Assembly (NCBI GenBank): GCA_030015575.1
Contig: JASDDO010000016.1
Location: 112,053,241-112,117,240, forward strand
Length of the DNA: 64,000 bases
Reading direction: 5' to 3'
Source of the DNA: Agapanthus africanus
Taxonomy: Eukaryota; Streptophyta; Magnoliopsida; Asparagales; Amaryllidaceae
Part shown: positions 46,386 to 56,517 of the stretch, in pieces
How the letters are laid out: each line of letters starts with the position of its first letter
Position numbering within the stretch: position 1 is the first letter of the stretch
The notes under the pieces: model-generated
What the model was told of the DNA's origin: nothing
The model's input: only the letters and a program-made list of their open reading frames with translations
The model's database searches: none
Position numbers and translations under genes: made by a program

Positions 46386-49300
46386 TGTTAGTTATATGTA
46401 TGCCCTAGAGGCCATTACTGTACATTGGATGTATATTGTAGTGGATGCTGGGACATATATAGGTAGGACTTTCTTGCTCGACATGATAGTACGTTATCTG
46501 GTTGCTCTTTATCTTAACATGTATACTTTCTGTCTCTCTGATTACATGTTGATAAAGCCCTTAGGATGTGTACTCGACTTCCAGGACTATGATGTAGATC
46601 ATACTAGTGGGTCCTGGGTAGTCCATGAGTACATCCTACAATATTCTTAGTCGTGGGAATATCGAGACGGGGCATCGATATTCCAGAGTAGACTAGCGTA
46701 TATCTTCTCGACCCATGTGATGGGCGATGGATGATCCCATATCCAATGGTGTTTGACATCAGAGATGGTATGCGGGTGCTCAGTGGAGACTGGATACACT
46801 GAACGGACTCGCCGAGAACTCCCAGATGGTATTATACCTCACGTCAGATGGCAGTTCTCTGGTGACACTGGTACAACTTAGTCTGTTGACCCGAGATCGT
46901 CATAGAGTCTTGTGTGTCTCCCACTGTGCTTTGATTTCCACCCTACCACGGCTCAACTGAGGCGTGCAAACAGGTGGTTTTTGGGTACAGTCCCGATTCA
47001 CATGGAGGCAATGAGCGATAGGAGGGGATTCGTCTCTCCCGGTATTGCGAGTTGATGTTGTGCTATGCACGACTGGCCATAACTGGAAATCCCTGGCCAG
47101 GGTTACTGTGATATACTGGTAAGAGTTATCAGTAGTTTCACGATTGTTATGGACCTTACGTCGGCATGACTTATCAAGCTATTGGGGTCTGACGTTTACC
47201 ACCCTAGGCGAGATATGCGACATATCAGACGAACAGACCGGACTGTACGGTAAGTGTTACTGGTTGGATTCACAGGAGTGTGAGCGGGCTTGCTCGTCGA
47301 TCTTCTGATCGCTCAATACCCAGGTGGCCGTTACGTTTAGCAGACCGCTTGTGGCTTGTGGGTGTTTGATATGATCATCACCTGTTGCCGGCGTATTGAC
47401 GAGTCTTTAGAGCCCTACACAGAGGTTTCTTGGCTCAAGCGAAACGAAATAGGAGCGCATATGAGATATGTGCGGGACCGAGAATAATGCATGTATGTGA
47501 TACCGTATTCTATTCTCGCGATGAATGTATTGAATGGTTGTATGCGATATAACCTAGTTATCGAATCGAAGATTGATTCGATAAGTCGATACATTGGATA
47601 TTAGTCGGTCATATGCGATATGACCGGATCGTTAAATCAAGTGTTGATTTAATGATTTAATGTATAATTATATATTTGATATATTACTTTGCATTAACTA
47701 GTATTGCTTCACTTAAGATGGATTTTCTCACTTGATGTGCACATTATATATATGATATAGTTTTGTGCACTAGTCTGTATCATATTTGATGATGCATGCA
47801 AACTTGGGTGTGTGTATGCTATACACCATGTTTAGATAAATGGTTAAGGTTTTATTTACTTTATTTATTTTGGTTAAAAGAAAAAGGAAACTAAATGGTT
47901 GCTTTTGTTTTATACAAGAAGCTTCTTGTTACTTCATGCAACTTTGACTAAGTGACCATTTTGTCTCCATCTCTTAACCTAACCATTTAACTAAACCCTA
48001 GTCAATTCTCTACACTCAACAATGGTTGCATTATGATAATAATGAATAGGATTTTCTTTTTAAGATAATTCTTTTTATTCTTTCATCTTCTTCATCTTCA
48101 TCAAGCTTCATGGAAGCTTGCTAGCTTCAATGGTGAAATGGGAAAAAGAGTGAGAAATCCAATTCTAAAGTGAACCCACTGTAAGTCCACGTTGCCCACC
48201 CCGGTGCTTGCGGGGAGGCGGAAAACGGAATAAAAATCGGATTTTTACTACTCTAGGCAACATGGACTAGAGAAAGTCGGGATCTTTTCTAAACAAAAAC
48301 TAACTAAAGCTAACAAGAAATTAGCTACATGGAAGAATGGTTATACCTAGGGCTTTATGTCCTTCTCTCCTTGCTCCTTGTAGTGAACGGAAGTGATCTC
48401 CTTATCGTCTTCTCTCGTCGAAGAAGGATCCACTCGAGAGCCTCAACCTTTGGCTTCAACTTTAAACTAGAAGTAACTAAAGTGCTAGAAGTGCTAATCC
48501 TAGAACCTTAGATGAGAGTAGAGATTATCAAGAAGAGGTTTTTCTCAAGCTCAAGTGTTTCTCAACACATGAGAGGGGAGAGCTTGAGAGAGAGGAAGAG
48601 GAGGAGAGAGAAAGCATATGATAGAATGAGAGAATAATGAAGCATTCTCACATATATGTGTGAATTATTGTAAATTGAAAATTAGTGAGATAATTGTCAT
48701 GGCTTAATCAAGACATGACCATCATCGTTTCATTTTTAATGCAAATTGCAAGGATCAAAGAGTATCTTTCAAATGGAATAATGATGGTCAAATTGTCAAC
48801 CTAGATCAACAAGTCAAGAATGTCAAAAGGTCAACAACCCTAACCATGCACAATTATATTAAACTTATATCAATTAACCATAATACACACATAAGCATTA
48901 GGGTTAGCAAAATGACAATGGTCATCAACCCTAATCAAAGTCCTCTCCCTTTGTCTCAATCAACTGTGCATACGCACCCGTATTCGTGATCCGAGGAACA
49001 CGAATACAAAGAGATAAAACCAATCCCAAATAATATACTAGGATCTGGCTTAAACCAAAGCCCGCTAGTATAAGCTGTCCGGACAACAAACGTGCACAAG
49101 TGCGCGGATGTGAACGAACCCTGTCGCAAAACCATGCGACCTCTACTCATTTTGCCTAAAGGCGAATAGCTCTCTGTGTGGGACTCTAAAGACTCGACAC
49201 TACGCCGGCAGTGGGTTTAACCACAGACCGCAAGCGGCACTAGCTGTACGTAACGGTCCCCAGGTAGATGCCGATAAGAAGACTGACGAGGTGACCCCAT

Positions 49301-50635
49301 CTGAACTCCTACTGAGCCTGTATGTGACAGTCTCCGTACAGTCCAGTCTGTTCGTCTGATACATCGCATGGCGGGCCTAGGGGGCGGTGAACGTCAGTCC
49401 CCTAATAGCGGTACAAGTCGTGTCGGAGTGTAGCCCAGAACACCCTGAGATAACACTGGAAACCTATCAGTATATCTCGCTTTCCCTGGCCAGGGACTAC
49501 TTGTGTAATGGCTCTCCTGGACACAGCGCGATGTCAACCCCCAATACCGGGAGAGACGAATCCTGTCTAACCGTCACTGCCTCCAAGTGCTTCGGGACTG
49601 CACCCAAAAACTACCTGTTTGCACGACTCCTTTGAGCCGTGGTAGGGTAGTAATCAAAGTGCAGTGGGAACACACTCGAGGCGAAGTGACAGTGTCAAGT
49701 CAGCGGACTAAGCTGTACTCATGTCACCTGGGAACTGATAACTGACGATAGGTATAATACCAACCAACAGTTCCCGACGAGTCCTGTCCAGTGTACTCGT
49801 AACCTAACGAGCACCCGCATACTATCTCAAGTACGACTTACTGACGGCTGTGGGACAGACCGTCTCCCACGCTGGGATGAGAAGCGCATACGCTAGTCTA
49901 CTCCGGAGTATCGATGCCCTGTCTCGATAGTCCAACGACTAGGGACCTGTACAAGGATGTGCTTATGGATTACCCAGCCCCCACGAGTGTGAGCGCCATC
50001 ACAACGCTGTTAATCAAGCAAAGATCCTAAGGGCTCTACTATTATGTATATAAGCGCTATGCTAAAAGAAACACATACACATATTGAAGTAGAGACAAAC
50101 CAAGTAGCATACTACCATTTCGAGCAAGATTTTATATACAACTGTGAATATCCCAAGCTTCCATTAAGTAATATACAAACTAGTATGATACAGTAATGGC
50201 CTCTAGGGCATATACACTAACACCCACTTCCTATTTCTTCATCCTCTACTACTTGCCATGTAGTATAGGGTGTTTTCTTCACAAGTTTCATGACTTGGTG
50301 AAGTTGGAGCTTGATCTTGAGTTGCCTCGACGTAGATCATCTTCGGCATTGAAGTCGACGACCTAGCACGATCTTTTCTCCGATGAAACCACCGCAAGAG
50401 TCTAGGATTCCGATGGGTACAGCGGAGAGACGTCAACACGGAGCTATGGTGGTGGAGGACCGGATCTACAAAGGTTGTATTTTCCGTTTACTCTTAGTTA
50501 AGTTGTTAACATATATTGTTTCGCCTATACCTCTAGTTACGATCTTTCTTAGGGTCACTCGGCACATAGAAAAATTATGAATTGGCCATGTTTGATCACT
50601 TGTAGAACCTCATAGGTGTGCCCAGGAACCCTACA
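46386..50635 (+). repeat. COP6 5' LTR, split by COP7
   Basis: 46386-48179 and 50223-50635 form a 2.2-kb LTR when COP7 is left out. It holds an HSE-like GAAgcTTC (47918-47925) and ends CCTACA before the PBS. Confidence 0.93.
48180..50222 (-). mobile_element. COP7, solo copia LTR
   Basis: 2043 bp with target duplication CCCAC (48175-48179 and 50223-50227). The plus strand starts TGTAAGTCCACG and ends ACTAACA; the sense reading starts TGTTAGTGTATATGCCCTAGAGG. It has the family's central blocks but no internal region, so it arose by LTR-LTR recombination or was left as one LTR. The 56518-58719 LTR has the empty site. Confidence 0.93.
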
Positions 50636-50636
50636 G

Positions 50637-50649
50637 TGGTATCAGAGCC
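50637..50649 (+). other. COP6 primer binding site
   Basis: TGGTATCAGAGCC, one base after the 5' LTR. Confidence 0.92.
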
Positions 50650-50833
50650 TAGCTAGAGCCTTAGGCGATGCATAGATGAAGTTAGAAACCCGATCAAACC
50701 CCAAAACCCTAGCTTTAACCTTTCTCTGTACATTTTTTGAAATCGGGGATTTTTGAGAATTAAAAATATGCAGAAAAATCAGCAGGCTTTTCTATGAATT
50801 ACTGTGAAGCACGTGCGCATAACTCGACCAAGT

Positions 50834-50882
50834 GGCCGCGGAACCGCGGCAATAGCATGGCATTTGCGGCGGTTCCGCGGCC
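50834..50882 (+). other. GC-rich leader hairpin (COP6)
   Basis: GGCCGCGGAACCGC (50834-50847) and GCGGTTCCGCGGCC (50869-50882): a 14-bp perfect stem extended by four more pairs after one mismatch. Located about 185 bases after the PBS. Confidence 0.75.
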
Positions 50883-52749
50883 ATATAGGAGCTTCTTGTA
50901 ATTTTCTTTGCACAGTAATTCCTATATTTTAATGCTGTATTTTCTGGGAATTTTTAATTTACACTCAAGAGTTGAGTTTTCTGGGTTGTTTTGGGGAATC
51001 GATGATTCGATCGGATTGTTTAGCTTTGTCTATATGTTTTTCCGGATAATTTTAGAATATGTCAAAAAGTTCGACCGGATGTAAATACCCACTTTTTCCC
51101 CTGCCGGGAAATTTCCAATTGTTGGACTTTTCCATAGTTTAATGACGTTCTAAGTAGTGCAAGTAACGCGATGGTCCCTCTAGAAGACAATAAACCTTAA
51201 CTCGATTATGTGACCGTCTTGAACTGCCCTTTGAACCTTAGGGTTTGGGGCAGTACGGCGTGCCACATATGAGGCGTTGGCTTGACCCTTCTACGGCTGG
51301 ACCGTTGGTACTGAGGCATAAAGTGAATGTTTTTGAACTTATTTCATGTGTTGAGCTGTTTCGGGAAAACTTGGGTGTTTGATTGTTCGATCGGAAAGTT
51401 TAACATTTTCTAATTATCTGGAATGTGATACAATAATTAGAATTCACAAGTAGTTATGAGATAACTGAATGAATGTTATAAACATAGCAGTTTAGTCTCA
51501 CTTGATCGGTTGCCACGGAATTTCGATGTGATCAAAAGTCCGTCGCAATCACGTAGCGTACACGGATATTCGCCGGTAAACTTAATAGACAGCTACACCC
51601 CATAGCCCCGACCAAGTGACTGTAGGAGAACCCCATCGCCGAAAGCATCCGTTCGGGTGCTCGCGGTAGCGGTGTTCCGCCTTAGTGCACTTCGTCGACG
51701 GTATCGGGGGTGCGGCCGTCCACTAAAGTTTGCGACGAGCATTCGTTCTGGATGTCGGGAATCTTGTTGAATTACCCGACTTGATATTGAAAAGTGTTTT
51801 CGATAATGAGACTAAAATGCGGGGTTTATAATTGTTAGGCATGCGATGTCTAAGGGATTCATTTGATTAGGCATGCGATGTCTAAAGAGTTTGCGGATTC
51901 CAACTGTTGTAGTTTTACACTTTCTTTAATGTGACCGTAAGTGTAATATGTGATATCGCCGGTTTCGTTGCTATATGTCAACGACAATTGGGATGCGCAT
52001 ATTTACTTACGTTGATAGCATGTGATGTTATGTGTTGCTGGATATGTTATATTGGATCGTCGTGTTTGAATAGCCGGGTTTTTTTTATGTGAGATGAGTG
52101 TTTTTCATTTTCATTCATGTAAAAACTTGTATGTAATATTCTTTTATTGGGGCACTTCCAGGTTGCGGATGATGTCACCATTTGTATATTATTTACTTTT
52201 CCGCATTAGGATAGACCCAAGGAGGGGAGCACAAGTAACCGGGTTCTAGGGTCCAGTGGGAGACCATCTCGAGGAGTCGAGTCCGGGTCTCCTAACCCTA
52301 GAATTGGTAGGGTTGCTTGCCGCTCTCGTAGGGGTCTAGGGGTGTGGGATTGGCTATTCATCACGACCGTGGAATCCGTGTTTTATACTGGCTCGTATTA
52401 AAAACACGGACGTCCTAGTATATCCAATATTTCATATGATATTTTCTGTTGCGTTATCTTTGATGTGATCATGTGATTTGTTCAGATAGATATTATATAT
52501 AGTATATGTGATATATTATATAGACGTTGCTTATGTTTTACACCCGTGCTAGCCCTGCCTCGCTCTGGCGTTCGTTACCTAACCTAACGGCGCAGACGGG
52601 ACATCGAGGCGAATGCGGATGGCATAAGCGTACGTTATGTTTATCTGTGATGTTTAGGTGGACTTAAATGATGGGATATTCATTAATGAGATTAATGAAA
52701 GAAAATAAACCTAAAAGATGTTGTGGAATCGAATTTCAAAAATAAAACA

Positions 52750-53013
52750 GGTAGCTACAGTTCTTGCTTTGCATCGCGGTGTTCCTTGTAGAACATCTTG
52801 CACCTTATTCGATAAGGAAAGGACCGAGATCCCTTCACCGGGAGTGACTCCTTTAGCAATAACTGGAAGATGCTACAACCCTCGGTTTGTTTTTTGATTG
52901 CTTCTATAGTTTCTGCTTTGCACAGTGATATATATGATATATCCCGCACCTCATTCGACGAGGAAAGGGCCGACGATCCCTTCACCGGGAGTGACCCCTT
53001 TAGCAAAACTAGA
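52750..53013 (+). repeat. Duplicated structured leader module (COP6)
   Basis: Unit 1 (52750-52866) has the stem GGTGTTC/GAACATC; unit 2 (52908-53013) has an AT-rich stem around TATATATGATATAT. Both continue into GCACCT(T/C)ATTCGA and the CACCGGGAGTGAC block. Confidence 0.7.
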
Positions 53014-53153
53014 AAAGCCTAAAAAACACTCCATTTAAAAACCATTTGATTCCGCAACGAGATCAAGTTCTAAGCATTAAAGGTTTTCATAAAACCATTC
53101 GCAACCCTCCGTCATTTTAGGAAGTAGAGTACTTAGTATTCGTGCTGTGTTTG

Positions 53154-53342
53154 TTGACCATAGTCAAGGCACAGTGTACGGTAGCTAAGTGATGTCTTCC
53201 TACACCGCATATGATGCGATTAGTTAGGACAGTCATGTGGCTTTGTTGACCTTAGCCAAGGGTCATGTGGGTGGGTCTAATTAATCACGAAATGATGGGT
53301 AGAACTTGACTAGTGCTTATGATTTGTTGACCTTAGCCAAGG
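53154..53342 (+). repeat. Three TTGAC-type copies (COP6 leader)
   Basis: TTGACCATAGTCAAGG (53154-53169), TTGACCTTAGCCAAGG (53246-53261) and the same again (53327-53342), spaced 92 and 81 bases. Confidence 0.75.
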
Positions 53343-53560
53343 TCATAGGTGCTAGAGGTAAAAACCATTATCGGGAGTTTCAAGTGTTGAAATTTGCAAT
53401 GAGATTGCATACCTTCTATATGATAGTTGGATTCCGATACCCACTGCGAGTAATTGTTACTCCTGGGAGAGTTTTGCACTTTGCAATTAGCCGATCAAGT
53501 AGGTGTCTAGAAAGGTGTCAACGGGGTTACGCCTCTGGGAAAACGAGGTTTACTGTAATT

Positions 53561-53587
53561 AGGTCCGTGCGAAAGCACGGGGAACCT
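53561..53587 (+). other. GAAA-tetraloop hairpin (COP6)
   Basis: AGGT, CCGTGC, GAAA, GCACGG, a GGA bulge, ACCT. The 6-bp stem is perfect and is capped by a GNRA loop; the outer 4-bp stem is also complete. Confidence 0.65.
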
Positions 53588-53763
53588 CCCTCAAAGTACC
53601 GACACTGGCCTGGCTGAAAGATTGGCGAACTTGTAGAGTGTAATTAATCCCGGTTAGTCTTTCCTTTTAGGGTTTGAAGGAAGATTTGATAAAAACAGTG
53701 GGAGCCATCCTGATTAGATAAAATATATAACCAATCTAATCTTGCAAGAGCACACGCAGAGTG

Positions 53764-53784
53764 TTTTCTTCTCTCTCTCTCCAG
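53764..53784 (+). promoter_or_regulatory. Putative splice acceptor before pol (COP6)
   Basis: CT-repeat tract ending CCAG before GTAGCGACC. The codon matching the COP3 ATG is ATA here. Confidence 0.45.
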
Positions 53785-53793
53785 GTAGCGACC

Positions 53794-56470
53794 ATATCAC
53801 GCCTTAATCAAGATAAAATTATGGATGTATTGACCGAACCCGCTTGTTATACTGAGATGGGGAACGTTGGTCCCGCTCCAACTTATAATTATTATAAGAT
53901 AGAGCAGGAAATAGGGGAATACCATGATTCCCATGCCGCCCAAACGAAGAAAGTGCATGAGATGCATCTCCTTCGGTTGTGTTCATTACAAAGAACTGTT
54001 TCTCAGTATCCTCTGCATCCTGGGTATTTGATACCGGATCAGGATCCCAGATATGTAATCTGTTACATAGGGCTACAGAAAGGCAGAGAACTGAGAACGG
54101 GTAATAAGTTTCATGAGACAGAAAACGGGGCAAGTGTTGCAGCCACGTCTGTTGGTCACTGTCACTCTGTATTACCAGTACATTGATTCTGAACAAATGC
54201 TATTATATACCGAACCTGATATACAAAATCATATCAGTCTCTTTATTTATTAAAGAAGGATATAATTTTGTATTGTTGAACATTTCAAAATTTGATCGGT
54301 TCAGGCACGCTATCTAAAGCATTGACGTTCTAAATCAAACTACAGTTCCTAGTATACAGAACACACACAAGAGGAAGAGTTCAGAAATGAACGAATCCTT
54401 CTTGAGGTATTGTAGACTAGGTCATATCAATGCGACCCGACTGGCTGAAGTTACAGTTTAGATGCATATTTAAATCAGTTTGAATTTACATCTTGTGAAA
54501 CTTGCCAGTCATGTCACAAAGATTAGATGACCATAGCTCTGTTTATTAGAAACAGAGAAAGAGTTAGTAAACTCTTGGGACTGATACATGATGATGTATG
54601 TAAGGTCCCCTGTCTACACATGCCAGGACCGATTCTTTGTACTTCACTACATTCTCTGATGATCTCTCAAAATTCAGTCATATGTTCCTGTTGAAACATG
54701 AGTCCGAACCTTTTGAGATATTCATAGAATATAAGCTAGAAGTAGGGAATCAATACGGGTATAAGTATTATGTCCTATGATAAGATCAGGGAGGAGAATA
54801 CTTGTGCATGGCATTCCTGGACTATTCTAAAGAAGAATGAGATTCTCTATCAGTGTTACTCCTCTGAATAAACTACAGCACTACGGTGTATCGGGGCGGA
54901 GCAATTGCACCATATTAGATATGGTGTGCTCTATGATGAGTAACACTGAGTTACCTGTTTCTTTTTAAGGGGGTTATGCACTTGAGAAGCTGCATACCTA
55001 TTGAATTGGGTTCGAATCAAATCGGTGCCTTGACTGTTCGGCCTATGTCAAAAGCAAAATCCGGACAAGATCGAGGCAGGGTTAGTTCTGTAGAACTGGA
55101 AAGGTTCCAGCTATACAAAACTGCAGATGATGATTTGACAGAACCAAAGGATTCAATAGTCTCCGACGAACCTCAGCCTCTTCACCGATCTGGTAGGGTT
55201 CCTCACCTGCCTGAGAGATACTTCGGTTTCTCGATGATAGTGGGAGCGAGGAATGCATCATGAGATGATGACCAAACTAGTTTCGAGCAGGCCATCGAGA
55301 GTAAGGACTCTGTAAGAATGGCTGGATGCTTAGCGATCTAAGATGGAATCCATATACACCAACAAAGTATGGACTTTGGTCGCGATATCTGAAGGGTTAA
55401 ATCCCCATCAGGAGCAAGTATATCTTGAGAAGATTACTTGGTGTAGATGGAAAAGTTGAGACTTTCAAAGCTAGACTTGTTAAAGGTTTTCGTCATCAAC
55501 CAAGTGTGGATAATGATGAAACCTTTTCCAGGGACTATGCTTAAGTCCATCCAGATAGTACTTACCATTGCTACATACCATGACTACGATATCTGGTGGT
55601 TGGGTGCCATGACTACTTTTCTAAATAATGATTTAGAAGAGAACGTCTATAAGAACACAACCAGAGGGCTTCGTAAACAGTGGGAGCAGCGAAAACATGT
55701 GAAAATTGCTTTACAGGATAAAGCAGGCATCGCGGAGTTGGAACATCTGTTTTGATGCGGTAGTCAAAGAGTTTGACTTCATCAAAATGGTAGATGAACC
55801 TTGTATATACAAAAAGGCAGTATGGAGTATGGTTATGATCCTCGTAGAGTACGTGGATGACATACTCTTGATAAGAAAGGAGTTTCCTATGCTACGCTCG
55901 GTCAATCTCCGCTTATCACAAGGATTCTCCATACAGGATCAAAGTGATATCTCCTAAATCCTGGGTTTTGGATCTATAAGATAGATCTAAATGGATGTTA
56001 GGATTATCACTAACTATAGTGAGATAGTATCAGTTGATCCTGGGGAGAATCACTGGAAAAGTTCCAGGGTGATAAGGACGACTGAATGTCAGTCGCAGGC
56101 ATTGTCTTTACCCTCAGTGGAGGGATGGTATGTTGGAAGAGTTCTAAGAGAGATACCGTGGCAGACTAGACGATAAAGGCTGGTAACATCACTATTAAAG
56201 ATACTACCAAAGAGTCAGTTTGGGTGTATATTGGTTCATGAGATGAACTAGGTTCCTACCATTGTGTGACAATGGAAGAGTGGCTTTGGCCCAGGAACCC
56301 CGGTCCCATCAGTGACCCAGACATATTCTGAGGCAGCATCACCTGATCATGGAGATAGTTGATCCCCAGGGTGATCGAGGTTAGGAGAGTAGACTCAGAG
56401 GACAACACGGCGGATCCACTCACGAAGGCCTTTTTCCCAAAGAGAGACTTTTAGGGGATGGTTGAGTATT
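53794..56470 (+). pseudogene. COP6 pol remnant
   Basis: Protease region about 53794-54185 (FDTGSGS-like word near 54020 in one frame). The integrase finger has FLRYCRLGHINATRLAE (54390-54450), and the integrase core is broken by many indels (54590-54960). RT blocks: KLRLSKLDLLKV-like words at 55447 and IKQASRSWNICFDAVVKEFDF followed by VEYVDDILLI (55706-55900). RNase H is at 55990-56470. The RT-to-RNase H link is deleted at about 56005 and a further deletion lies before CDNG (about 56260). These junctions are the same in COP1 and COP8. Confidence 0.88.
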
Positions 56471-56504
56471 AGATACTACAACAACTGCTACAGATGGCCC
56501 TAGT

Positions 56505-56517
56505 GCAAGTGGGAGAT
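56505..56517 (+). other. COP6 polypurine tract
   Basis: GCAAGTGGGAGAT directly before TGTTAG of the 3' LTR. Confidence 0.85.

Larger units (their letters stand above)
50650..53763 (+). other. COP6 leader, 3.1 kb, no gag recognised
   Basis: The most complete leader in the window. No sense-strand frame shows a gag or CCHC motif; the longest is 103 codons (53306-53617) and spans structured repeats rather than a protein. In order it holds the GC hairpin, the structured module, the three-copy motif, the GAAA hairpin and the acceptor-like tract. Confidence 0.8.

Noticed and set aside
50637-50649. tRNA gene at the TGGTATCAGAGCC sites
   Set aside because: Only the 13 bases complementary to the tRNA 3' end are present; there is no cloverleaf. 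These are primer binding sites.
53530-53590. Group II intron domain V at the GAAA hairpin
   Set aside because: The tetraloop and bulge look superficially similar, but no catalytic triad, domain VI or intron-encoded protein is present.
53306-53617. 103-codon ORF in the COP6 leader as a possible gag
   Set aside because: Covers the short repeats and the GAAA hairpin, has no CCHC or gag motif, and is not open in COP1 or COP3.
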